Translations under genes and position numbers: made by a program | Shown here: piece by piece, positions 1-7,658 of the stretch | Layout of the letters: each line of letters starts with the position of its first letter | Position numbering within the stretch: the first letter of the stretch is position 1 | Notes under the pieces: model-generated | The model's database searches: none | What the model was told of the DNA's origin: nothing | Seen by the model: the letters and a program-made list of their open reading frames with translations, nothing else | Assembly (NCBI RefSeq): GCF_047528295.1 | Contig: NZ_CP180001.1 | Span: 2,480,001-2,544,000 of the forward strand | DNA length: 64,000 nt | Source: Peptacetobacter sp900550335 | Lineage (GTDB): Bacteria > Bacillota > Clostridia > Peptostreptococcales > Peptostreptococcaceae | Direction: 5' to 3'

Positions 1-592
1 CCTGGTCATGTGTTACAAATATAAATGTTATACCTAATTTTTTCTGTATTCTTTTAAGTTCTACCTGCATTTCCTGTCTTAATTTTAAGTCAAGTGCTCC
101 TAGAGGTTCATCAAGAAGAAGAACTTTAGGCTCGTTTACAACAGCTCTTGCTATTGCTATTCTCTGCTGCTGTCCACCTGATAAAGAATCTATTGCTCTA
201 TTTTCAAATCCTTCAAGTGCAACAAGTTTTAAAACTTCTTTAACCTTTTTATCTATTTCATCTTTTGGAACTTTCTTTATCTTTAATCCAAATGCTACGT
301 TTTCATAAACATTCATGTGTGGGAATAGTGAATATTTCTGGAAAACAGTGTTTACATGTCTTTCATTTGGAGGTAGGTCATTTATTTCCTTACCTTCGAA
401 TATTACACTACCTGCATCAGCCTGTTCAAAACCAGCTATTATTTTTAATAATGTTGTTTTACCACATCCTGATGGCCCTAATAATGTTAAAAACTCGTTT
501 TTCTTTATATCAAGATTAAATTTATCTAATACTACGTTATCTCCACCGTATACTTTATGTATCCCTCTTAGTTCTATTATGTTTTCTGTCAA
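1..592 (-). CDS. potA: Spermidine/putrescine ABC transporter ATP-binding protein PotA (partial, C-terminus outside window)
   Basis: ATPase subunit that powers polyamine import; cytoplasmic, working with two permeases and a lipoprotein expected beyond the left edge. Reading from a TTG start at 592, the protein begins LTENIIELRGIHKVYGG and shows Walker A (GPSGCGKTT), the Q-loop (VFQKYSLFPH), the ABC signature LSGGQQQR, Walker B (VLLLDEPLGALD) and the switch histidine (FVTHDQ), where the window ends. The TTG start is chosen because a strong site GAGGAGAGAGGTG (about 601-613) stands 8-10 bases upstream and no ATG fits. The cupin regulator gene lies just upstream on the same strand, an arrangement common for clostridial potABCD. 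Family is certain; polyamine specificity rests on similarity and context. Confidence 0.9.
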   Translation of the reverse strand, partial: MTENIIELRGIHKVYGGDNVVLDKFNLDIKKNEFLTLLGPSGCGKTTLLKIIAGFEQADAGSVIFEGKEINDLPPNERHVNTVFQKYSLFPHMNVYENVAFGLKIKKVPKDEIDKKVKEVLKLVALEGFENRAIDSLSGGQQQRIAIARAVVNEPKVLLLDEPLGALDLKLRQEMQVELKRIQKKLGITFIFVTHDQ

Positions 593-683
593 AGTATAAC
601 ACCTCTCTCCTCAAAATTAAATCAAACATATTAATCACAAAATAATACTTATTAAAAATTATAATTGCACTACTTTCTCAAAT

Positions 684-1229
684 TTAGAAAGTAGGTGGTG
701 TACTTACCCAAAGTACTTTGGCCACTGTCTTACCTTCATTAGATAAGAAGTGTTTTGCTCTAGGCTTAAAGTAGAAACTCTCTCCTTTTCTAACTTTAAG
801 TTTTTTCTCACCTAAGTGAAGAAATACCGAACCTGCAAGTACATATCCAAATTCCTCTCCTTCGTGAGGTTTTTCTTCTTTGTACTGACCTCCAGGCTGT
901 ATAGTAACTATTACCGGCTCCATCTCATTTTTCTGTGAGTTTGGAACTAACCATTTAAATTCGTATTTTAATTCTTCGTCCTCTGTTTCAAACATATCGT
1001 CTTTAACAAATACTATCTTTTCGCTCTCTGTATCATTAAAGAATTCCTTTAAGTTTGTCCCAAGTATTTCTAATATATCTATTAAAGTAGCTATAGATGG
1101 CGACGTTAAATCATTTTCTAGCTGAGATATAAATCCCTTTGAAAGTTCGCATCTGTTAGCTAACTCTTCTTGGGTGAGCTGCTTTTCTATTCTAAGTCTT
1201 TTAATCTTTTTACCTATTTCCATTTTCAT
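684..1229 (-). CDS. XRE-family transcriptional regulator with C-terminal cupin domain
   Basis: DNA-binding regulator of 181 residues. Residues about 5-60 form an XRE helix-turn-helix (KIKRLRIEKQLTQEELANRC, then LSKGFISQLEND). Residues about 107-175 form a cupin_2 barrel (PGGQYKEEKPHEGEEFGYVL, YFKPRAKHFLSN) that in relatives such as PuuR-type regulators senses a small ligand. It ends about 90 bases before the potA start in the same direction, so it probably controls polyamine uptake; that is inferred from context. A second in-frame ATG two codons in could be the start. Confidence 0.88.
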   Translation of the reverse strand: MKMEIGKKIKRLRIEKQLTQEELANRCELSKGFISQLENDLTSPSIATLIDILEILGTNLKEFFNDTESEKIVFVKDDMFETEDEELKYEFKWLVPNSQKNEMEPVIVTIQPGGQYKEEKPHEGEEFGYVLAGSVFLHLGEKKLKVRKGESFYFKPRAKHFLSNEGKTVAKVLWVSTPPTF

Positions 1230-1622
1230 TTACCTCTGTCTATATATAAATTTTTACTAAACTCTAAGTTTATCGTTTCTAAACTACAACAATTAGATAT
1301 TATAAACAAAAAGTTTATTTTTTTCAAGGCTTATTTTATTTTTTGTTACAATTTGTTTTATTTTTTATAATCGGCTTTTTTCAATGTATTCAATACTATG
1401 CCAAAACCATTAGTCAATATTAATATTTTCAAAGTTTAGTATTAGTATATTTATTTTTTAAAAATTGCACATATTTTTTCACATTACTAATGCTATTAAT
1501 TTTACATATTCTTAAAACTCCATTCTCATTCAGATGATTATCATCATATAAAACTTTTTTTACTTTCAAATATCAACACATTTAAGGTTTGTATAATTGA
1601 TTAAATATATATTAAATTTAAA
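1230..1622. other. A+T-rich intergenic region, no gene seen
   Basis: Non-coding stretch between the cupin regulator and the terminator of the YczE-like gene. It should contain the promoter of the regulator-pot operon, but it is so A+T rich that no single -35/-10 pair stands out. No coding sequence or structured RNA was recognised. Confidence 0.5.
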
Positions 1623-1656
1623 TAAAAAAAGAACCTCCTTTTATATAAAGAGGTTC
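1623..1656 (-). terminator. Rho-independent terminator of the YczE-like gene
   Basis: Perfect 7-bp stem GAACCTC/GAGGTTC (1631-1637 and 1650-1656) followed on the minus strand by seven U residues. It lies 31 bases after the stop of the membrane protein gene. Confidence 0.85.
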
Positions 1657-1686
1657 AATAACTTTAATTTTTTCAAATTAGTTATT

Positions 1687-2370
1687 CTATTTTGTCATAT
1701 GCTCTGATAATTGTTTTATATATCTTATATCATCTATTATGTATCTATTCTCTACTTTTGTTCCGTCAAATCTACAAGCTTTAAATACTACCTTTATAGC
1801 TAATCCAAGACCAAATGCACTTATTATTGTTCCTATACCTACTTTTCCTCCAAGCACTATTCCTACAGCAAGAGCAGTTATATCCATTGTAACTTTGACT
1901 ACATTTGCTGATTTACCTGTTTTTTTCTGTAGACAAACCATAAGTCCATCTCTAGGTCCGCTTCCAAGTCCACTATCCATATAAAGCACCATACCAAAAG
2001 ATAGTATTATTAACCCTCCTATAAGAAGAGATAAGCCAGACATAAAACTGTTAGCTGTTGGTATATATCCTGAGTATATTATCATATCCATAAACAACCC
2101 AACTAGAACCATATTTGCAACTGTTCCCCAACCTATATTGTCTCCCAATACAAAGTCAGCTATCATTGTAAGCGCTGCAACCATTATAGTCGCTGTTCCT
2201 ATAGTTATACCAAGTTTATTAGAAAGTCCTTGATGAAGTACATCCCAAGGTTGCATACCTAGATTTGCATTTATTGTCATAACTATACCAATTGAACATA
2301 TAAAAAGCCCGATTACCAACTTAGCAATTTTTGTTCCTATTGTCTTAAACATAGCATATACACCGTCCAT
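1687..2370 (-). CDS. YczE/YyaS/YitT-type integral membrane protein
   Basis: Multi-span inner-membrane protein of unknown function. About six hydrophobic segments are visible, with family motifs MTINANLGMQPWDVLHQGL near residue 35 and the later glycine-rich GLGSGPRDGLMV near 135; both match the YczE branch of the YczE/YyaS/YitT family. The annotated start MDGVYAMFKT may be too early; the internal Met at MFKTIGTK also works. It is a single-gene unit ended by a clear terminator. Physiological substrate is unknown. Confidence 0.75.
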   Translation of the reverse strand: MDGVYAMFKTIGTKIAKLVIGLFICSIGIVMTINANLGMQPWDVLHQGLSNKLGITIGTATIMVAALTMIADFVLGDNIGWGTVANMVLVGLFMDMIIYSGYIPTANSFMSGLSLLIGGLIILSFGMVLYMDSGLGSGPRDGLMVCLQKKTGKSANVVKVTMDITALAVGIVLGGKVGIGTIISAFGLGLAIKVVFKACRFDGTKVENRYIIDDIRYIKQLSEHMTK

Positions 2371-2481
2371 TTTACAAATTTCATCCTTTGACTATATGAT
2401 ACACAGTTTTTGTTGAAATTTCAAGCATTTACGATTTTTTTGTTAAGTTTTATACAATATTTTAATATTATTTATTGATTC

Positions 2482-2868
2482 TTATAAATTATCTGATCCG
2501 AAAGCTAGAGGCATTAAATCATCTATATTTGTTATAAGTGTTTTTTCTCCGTTAGATAATATTATTTCAGCATCTTTTTCTATAAGCTCAGAAAGTACCT
2601 GTCTACAGGCACCACAAGGAGTAACAAGTTTTTCTCCATTAGATACAATAGCTATTGCTTTTATATGTTTTTTTCTATATCCATTAGAATACGCTGCAAA
2701 TATAGCACTTCTCTCTGCACAGTTAGTAAGCCCATAAGATGCATTTTCCACATTTGCTCCTAAGAAATATTTTCCGTCTGTTGTTTCAACACATGCTCCT
2801 ACTTTATATTTTGAATATGGTGCATAAGCGTTCTGTATAGCTTCAAATGCTTTATCTACTATTTTCAT
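2482..2868 (-). CDS. cdd: Cytidine deaminase
   Basis: Zinc enzyme that deaminates cytidine and deoxycytidine to uridine and deoxyuridine in pyrimidine salvage. The 128-residue length is typical of the small tetrameric form. Zinc ligands and catalytic Glu are visible as C50-A-E52 in NCAERSAIFAA and the P-C85-G-A-C88-RQ motif; the substrate-binding NVENASYG is also present. It is transcribed alone, between the YczE-like gene and nagB. Confidence 0.95.
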   Translation of the reverse strand: MKIVDKAFEAIQNAYAPYSKYKVGACVETTDGKYFLGANVENASYGLTNCAERSAIFAAYSNGYRKKHIKAIAIVSNGEKLVTPCGACRQVLSELIEKDAEIILSNGEKTLITNIDDLMPLAFGSDNL

Positions 2869-2976
2869 ATTAAATACCTCTTTTCTAAAACTAATTTTTT
2901 TATATTATACAACATTTAACTTATTTATACCTAAAATATTAGTTAAAATATTTTTTATTAAATTTATAATCTAAAA

Positions 2977-3013
2977 CAAAAAAACGACTACTGTGTTTTC
3001 AGTTAGTCGTTTT
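2977..3013 (-). terminator. Terminator of the nag operon
   Basis: Stem AAAACGACTA/TAGTCGTTTT with a 13-base loop, followed on the minus strand by a run of U. It lies about 90 bases after the nagB stop. Confidence 0.8.
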
Positions 3014-3103
3014 ATATATAGGAAAAGAGATACCAGTAGGTACCCCTTTTATATTATTAAAATATATATTTATATTTTTGTCAGCTATTACTTATAGATT
3101 ATA

Positions 3104-3850
3104 CTATTTTACTATTGTATAATCTTCTGGTTTTAACTGAGAAGCTGCAGCTTCGTCTAATATTATTATTACATCGTTGTGTAACTGTAATGCTGAAGCT
3201 GGAACCATTGGATCTATATCTCCGTAAACAGTTTTAGCTATAGCTTCTGCTTTTCCTTCTCCTGAAGCTAAAAGAACTATTTTTTTAGCTTTTAATATAG
3301 TTCCTATACCCATACTTACTGCTTTTTTAGGTACTTCTTCTTCTGAAGCAAAGAATCTTGAGTTTGCTTCTATTGTAGATGGAGTAAGTTCAACTAAGTG
3401 AGTATTTTTTATAAATACTGAATCTGGTTCATTGAATCCTATATGTCCATTTTTTCCTATTCCTAGAACCTGTATATCTACTCCACCTGCTGCTTCTATT
3501 CTTTCTTCGTATGCTTTACATTCAGCTTCTACATCTTCTACCATTCCATTTGGAAGATTGTAGTTTTCTATGTTTACATGATTGAAAAGATGTTTTTTCA
3601 TGAAGTAGTCATAACTCTGGTCATTTTCAGCTGGTAACTGATAGTATTCATCTAAGTTAAAGCTTGTTACATCTGCAAAATCTATTTTTCCTTCGTTGTA
3701 TTTTTCAACTAAAGCTGCGTACATTCCTTCTGGAGTACTTCCTGTTGCTAATCCTAATACTGTGTTAGGTTTTAATATAAGCTGAGCTGCAAATATTCTA
3801 GCTGCTTTTTCACTCATCTGAGCATAATCTTTACATACTAATATTTTCAT
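3104..3850 (-). CDS. nagB: Glucosamine-6-phosphate deaminase
   Basis: Converts glucosamine-6-phosphate to fructose-6-phosphate and ammonia, feeding amino sugars into glycolysis. Family motifs are ATGSTPEGMY (phosphate loop), FNLDEYYQL (catalytic Asp), GIGKNGHIGFNEP and the C-terminal substrate region. I start at the ATG at 3850 (MKILVCKDYAQ) because GGAGG at 3859-3863 sits eight bases upstream; the longer frame from a TTG would place that site inside the gene. It follows nagA by about 140 bases and shares its terminator, so the two form an operon for N-acetylglucosamine use. Confidence 0.96.
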   Translation of the reverse strand: MKILVCKDYAQMSEKAARIFAAQLILKPNTVLGLATGSTPEGMYAALVEKYNEGKIDFADVTSFNLDEYYQLPAENDQSYDYFMKKHLFNHVNIENYNLPNGMVEDVEAECKAYEERIEAAGGVDIQVLGIGKNGHIGFNEPDSVFIKNTHLVELTPSTIEANSRFFASEEEVPKKAVSMGIGTILKAKKIVLLASGEGKAEAIAKTVYGDIDPMVPASALQLHNDVIIILDEAAASQLKPEDYTIVK

Positions 3851-3988
3851 TTCAAAATCCTCCAATAAAATTATTTATCTCTACCGTTTTTACGGCTTTT
3901 TACATCTTAAATATAATTATAATTTATTTTTTTGTATTTTATAATATTTTTTTAAATATTCTACTTATATATTAATAGTCTTTTACTA

Positions 3989-5122
3989 TTATTTTTCTTC
4001 AAATACTATATCTCCTGTACATATAGTCATGCTACAGTTGAAATCATCATCGAATAATGCAAAGTCTGCATCTTTACCTATTTCTATGCTACCTTTTTTA
4101 TCAGCTACATGTATTGCTGTTGCTGGGTTTAAAGAAGCAAGGTTTATAGCTTCTACTACTGTTAAATCTGTGTTGTTGTAGAAGTTTCTTACCATAGAGT
4201 TAAGTGCAGAAACACTTCCTGCTAAAGAACCACTTTCCAATCTAGCAGCATTGTCTTTAACTATAACTTTCTGTCCACCTAATGAGTATTCTCCGTCTTC
4301 AAGACCTCCAGCTTCCATTGAGTCTGTTATAAGTATTAATTTATTTTTACCTTTGTTATGTATTACAAACTGGAATAATCCTTTGTTTACATGTATTGTA
4401 TCTGCTATTATTTCAGTGAATACATCTCTAGTAAGAGCTGCACCAACTATTCCTGGTTCTCTATGGTTTAATCCTGTCTGAGCGTTGAATAAATGAGTCA
4501 CACTTCCAACACCTTCATCTATAGCTGCATTTGCTTCATCAAAAGTAGCTTTACTGTGTCCCATAGATATTAATATATCTGTACTTCTTCTTACAGCCTT
4601 TATAAATTCAAAGTTTTCGTCTTTTTCTGGAGCTATTGTTATAACTTTTATAACATCTGAGTAATCTTTTATAAATGAGAATTCAGGTATTGCTATGAAT
4701 TTAGCATTCTGAGCACCTTTGAATGCTTCATTTATAAATGGTCCTTCAACATGAGATCCAATTACCTGAGAACCTTCCATTTTTCTAGCTTTTGCTCTTC
4801 TTATTGTTTCTAAAGCTGTGTATATATCAGATTTTCCCATTGTCATTGTAGTAGGTAAAAATCCTGTAACACCATGACGTGCAACAGATTTTGAAATAGT
4901 TTCTATCGCATGGTCTGTACCATTCATAGTGTCTTCTCCCATATTTCCGTGGATGTGTATATCTATTAAACCTGGAGATATGTACTTTCCTTTAGCATCT
5001 ATAACTTCACAATTTGCAGGTATTTCAGAAGTTATGCTCTGTATTTTAGTATCAAATACTATATTTTTTCCTTCTATAACTCTGTCTTTTAATATAATTC
5101 TACCGTTTGTAAGGCATTTCAT
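3989..5122 (-). CDS. nagA: N-acetylglucosamine-6-phosphate deacetylase
   Basis: Amidohydrolase that removes acetate from N-acetylglucosamine-6-phosphate, giving the NagB substrate. Seen motifs: metal-binding region SPGLIDIHIHGNMGEDT, HVEGPFINEAFKGA, GHSKATFDEA, VTHLFNAQTGLNHREPG and the catalytic ITDSMEAGG. The start at 5122 (MKCLTNGRIIL) follows GGAGGGG at 5130-5136 with seven bases between; a TTG seven codons earlier is less likely. It lies between the GntR regulator and nagB on the same strand. Confidence 0.95.
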   Translation of the reverse strand: MKCLTNGRIILKDRVIEGKNIVFDTKIQSITSEIPANCEVIDAKGKYISPGLIDIHIHGNMGEDTMNGTDHAIETISKSVARHGVTGFLPTTMTMGKSDIYTALETIRRAKARKMEGSQVIGSHVEGPFINEAFKGAQNAKFIAIPEFSFIKDYSDVIKVITIAPEKDENFEFIKAVRRSTDILISMGHSKATFDEANAAIDEGVGSVTHLFNAQTGLNHREPGIVGAALTRDVFTEIIADTIHVNKGLFQFVIHNKGKNKLILITDSMEAGGLEDGEYSLGGQKVIVKDNAARLESGSLAGSVSALNSMVRNFYNNTDLTVVEAINLASLNPATAIHVADKKGSIEIGKDADFALFDDDFNCSMTICTGDIVFEEK

Positions 5123-5232
5123 TTTAATACCCCTCCTAATCAATAATTTTTTAATTTATTCTATTAAAATTACATTCTTGATTTTTTAATACATAATTTT
5201 ATTGTATGTATATTATACTTTTATGATATTTA

Positions 5233-5967
5233 TTACATTCCTATATTTATCTCATACTGATATTTATCACTTCTTATTATAGTTACTGTATATTCTATAA
5301 TCTTATCATCTTCAGTATAAGATGTTCTCTGTATACTAAGGGCTAACCGTCCTTTTTCACAATGCAACTTTTCACTTACTTTTGCATCTACTTGTATTGG
5401 ATCTATAATCTGTTCTACCCTAGCTACCTTATATCCATATTCATTCTCTAATATTTTATAAAGAGAATTATCATCTAGCATCCCCTTTGTCATACCTCCA
5501 CATACCTTTTCAGGAATGTAGGCAATCTCATATCCAAATGGGTCATTTTCAATATATCTAATTCTTTTTATTTTGTATACGTTTTCTCTTTTGTCGGTTA
5601 TTCCCAACTTTTCCATTATAATCTCATCTGGATTTAGTATTTCAAACTTTACTATATCTGTTCTTATATCAATCCCTCTACTTTTCATTACTTCTGTAAA
5701 TCCTTTTACATTGTTGAACTGATACTTTTTCTTTTTCTGAGATACAAAAGTTCCTTTACCCTGTTTTCTGTAAAGAACTCCTTCAGATACAAGAGCATTT
5801 ATTGCTTTATTTACTGTCATTCTACTTATCTCTTGTTCTTTACAAATTTCCCTTTCTGGAAGAAGTACGTCTCCCTCTTTCAATTCTCCAGATTCTATCA
5901 TCTCTTTTATTATCGACTTTAATTGAATATGTAGAGATACCGAGCTTTTTTTATCTACTTTTTTCAT
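5233..5967 (-). CDS. GntR/HutC-family regulator with UTRA domain, probable nag operon repressor
   Basis: N-terminal winged helix (about residues 10-75: LHIQLKSIIKEMIESGELKEG, then ISRMTVNKAINALVSEGVLYRKQGKGTFV) followed by a UTRA effector domain. Neighbours nagA and nagB suggest the role of NagR/YvoA, which binds phosphorylated amino sugars. Start at 5967 (MKKVDKKSSV) follows AAGGTGG. The upstream region holds a TTGGTATATACCAA palindrome directly after the -10 box, so the gene is probably autoregulated. The nag role is inference from context. Confidence 0.85.
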   Translation of the reverse strand: MKKVDKKSSVSLHIQLKSIIKEMIESGELKEGDVLLPEREICKEQEISRMTVNKAINALVSEGVLYRKQGKGTFVSQKKKKYQFNNVKGFTEVMKSRGIDIRTDIVKFEILNPDEIIMEKLGITDKRENVYKIKRIRYIENDPFGYEIAYIPEKVCGGMTKGMLDDNSLYKILENEYGYKVARVEQIIDPIQVDAKVSEKLHCEKGRLALSIQRTSYTEDDKIIEYTVTIIRSDKYQYEINIGM

Positions 5968-5986
5968 ATCGATTCCACCTTTTACT

Positions 5987-6028
5987 TTGGTATATACCAA
6001 TTATATACCTATAGTATATTTAATTCAA
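5987..6028 (-). promoter_or_regulatory. Promoter with overlapping GntR-type operator
   Basis: On the minus strand: -35 TTGAAT (6023-6028), 17-base spacer, -10 TATAAT (6000-6005), directly followed by a perfect 14-base palindrome TTGGTATATACCAA (5987-6000). A second TATAC...GTATA inverted repeat lies in the spacer (about 6004-6019). A repressor bound here would cover the -10 and start site; HutC-subfamily GntR proteins bind sites of this kind. Confidence 0.7.
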
Positions 6029-6203
6029 TGCTTTTAACAAAAAAATAAATTTTATTGAGTTTCGCTGAGAAAATTTATTTTTGCAATAAAATTTTTTAAT
6101 TAAATTTTTAAAATTTCCGTTACTCAAATCAAAATAACTTTCCATTTAATAGTATTTATGTATTATAATAGATTTAATGATTAAAACGTTAGGAGTGAAA
6201 ATT

Positions 6204-7049
6204 TTGGTAAAAATAGGAGAATTAAATAAGCTTGAAGTTAAGAGAAAAGCTGATTTTGGCTATTTCTTAGATGGTCAGACAGGTGACTCAACTGATGATG
6301 TGCTACTTCACAATAAATTTATTGAGGACGGAACTGAAATCGAGGTCGGAAAAGAAGTGGAAGTCTTCATATTTAAAGATTCTAAAGGAAGATTTGCTGC
6401 AACTACAAAGAAACCTTTAGCTTGCGTGGGGGATATAGCATATCTTAAGGTTGTAGACAATACTGATATAGGTACATTTATAGATGTTGGGCTTCCAAAA
6501 GATGTACTTGTACCATTTAGAGAAAAAACTCATCCAATGTTTAGAGATGAAAAATATTTATTCTATATATATGTAGACAAGAGCGGAAGAATAGCTGCAA
6601 CTACTGATATAGACAATCATCTAATTACAGACCATGAGTACAATTTAGGAGATACTGTGACTGGTATAGTGTACGGATTCCAGACTAATGGAACTGCTAT
6701 GCTTTGTGTAGATAACAAATACGCAGCAGTTATACTAAACAACGAATATTTCACAGATTTAGATGTCGGTCAGATTATGGAAAACCTAAAAGTTATAAAA
6801 ATATACGAAGACGGAAAACTAGGACTTACTCCAAGAGCAGATAGAAAATCTGAAATGGATTCAGTTGAATACAAGATATTAAGCTATCTTGAAGGAAATG
6901 ACGGATATATGAGATTTAATGATAAATCTGATCCAAAAGATATAAAAATATTATTCAATTCAAGTAAAAAGAACTTCAAAAGAGCTTTAGGTGTACTTAT
7001 GAGAAAAGGTATAGTATACCAGGACGAAAACGGAACATATTTAAAATAA
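6204..7049 (+). CDS. cvfB: S1-domain RNA-binding protein CvfB (YitL-like)
   Basis: RNA-binding regulator with three S1-like OB domains followed by a winged helix. The S1 segments are recognisable at about residues 5-60, 65-130 and 140-215, with the repeated pattern G-x-A-A-T-T and a C-terminal FNSSKKNFKRALGVLMRKGIV helix-turn-helix. Relatives affect virulence and RNA turnover in Gram-positive bacteria. Start is a TTG at 6204 (LVKIGELNKLEVKRK): AGGAG at 6191-6195 lies eight bases before it, whereas the ATG at 6177 has no site. It is one of few plus-strand genes here, ended by a clear terminator. Confidence 0.85.
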   Translation: MVKIGELNKLEVKRKADFGYFLDGQTGDSTDDVLLHNKFIEDGTEIEVGKEVEVFIFKDSKGRFAATTKKPLACVGDIAYLKVVDNTDIGTFIDVGLPKDVLVPFREKTHPMFRDEKYLFYIYVDKSGRIAATTDIDNHLITDHEYNLGDTVTGIVYGFQTNGTAMLCVDNKYAAVILNNEYFTDLDVGQIMENLKVIKIYEDGKLGLTPRADRKSEMDSVEYKILSYLEGNDGYMRFNDKSDPKDIKILFNSSKKNFKRALGVLMRKGIVYQDENGTYLK

Positions 7050-7090
7050 TATAATCTTTAAGATAAAATTACATAATATCACATATGATA

Positions 7091-7118
7091 AAAAGACCCC
7101 CCAGTAAAGCTGGGGGGT
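7091..7118 (-). terminator. Terminator of the Nudix gene
   Basis: Unusually G-rich perfect stem ACCCCCCAG/CTGGGGGGT (7096-7104, 7110-7118) with five-base loop. On the minus strand it is followed by CTTTTTAT, so it serves the minus-strand operon. Confidence 0.8.
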
Positions 7119-7127
7119 ATACATACC

Positions 7128-7166
7128 AAAAGGCATATACCAATTTTAGTAGTATATGCCTTTTTT
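7128..7166 (+). terminator. Terminator of cvfB
   Basis: Stem GGCATATAC/GTATATGCC (7132-7140, 7152-7160) followed by TTTTTT on the plus strand. On the other strand four U follow, so it may act both ways. Confidence 0.8.
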
Positions 7167-7174
7167 ATAATTAT

Positions 7175-7657
7175 TTAATAGAAATCTACATTATATTTCT
7201 TCAATTCTCCATCTTTGTATTCAATTTTTGCATTAAACACCTTCTTAGTAGCTACCCACTCTAAAAATACTCTATCTCCATCCCACATATTTAAGTCCAT
7301 AACTTTATCGTTATCGACCCAAAGAAGTCTTCCTTCTGGACAATCATCCAATCTATCCTCTGGAACCTCTCCTTCAAAATCTCTACAACTAAATATAAAC
7401 ATATACCAGTTGTCGTCATTTGCAAACTTCGGGAAAGAAATAAGTCCATGGTATCTTAAAGAATTTACAGTTAATCCAGTTTCTTCTTTAATCTCTCTGA
7501 TTATACATTCTTCTGGAGTTTCTCCAAATTCAAATTTTCCACCAATCCCAACGTACTTTCCTTCATGTACATCGTTTTTCTTTTTATTCCTATAAAGCAT
7601 AAGTGTTTTGCCATCTTTTTCAATATAGCAAATTGTTGTAAGTACTGTCATATTCAT
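7175..7657 (-). CDS. Nudix hydrolase, MutT/8-oxo-dGTP diphosphatase type
   Basis: Pyrophosphohydrolase, 160 residues from the chosen start. The Nudix box is complete: GGKFEFGETPEECIIREIKEETG. The C-terminal half contains the W-rich region seen in MutTA-like 8-oxo-dGTPases. Start is set at the ATG at 7657 because AAAGGAG (7667-7673) sits nine bases upstream inside the end of the preceding gene; the TTG at 7666 would abut that site. The stop of the U32 peptidase is two bases before, so translation is probably coupled. Confidence 0.88.
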   Translation of the reverse strand: MNMTVLTTICYIEKDGKTLMLYRNKKKNDVHEGKYVGIGGKFEFGETPEECIIREIKEETGLTVNSLRYHGLISFPKFANDDNWYMFIFSCRDFEGEVPEDRLDDCPEGRLLWVDNDKVMDLNMWDGDRVFLEWVATKKVFNAKIEYKDGELKKYNVDFY

Positions 7658-7658
7658 A

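Noticed and set aside
265..599. Two plus-strand frames of 84 and 94 residues
   Set aside because: Both are antisense to potA, which shows all ABC motifs on the minus strand.
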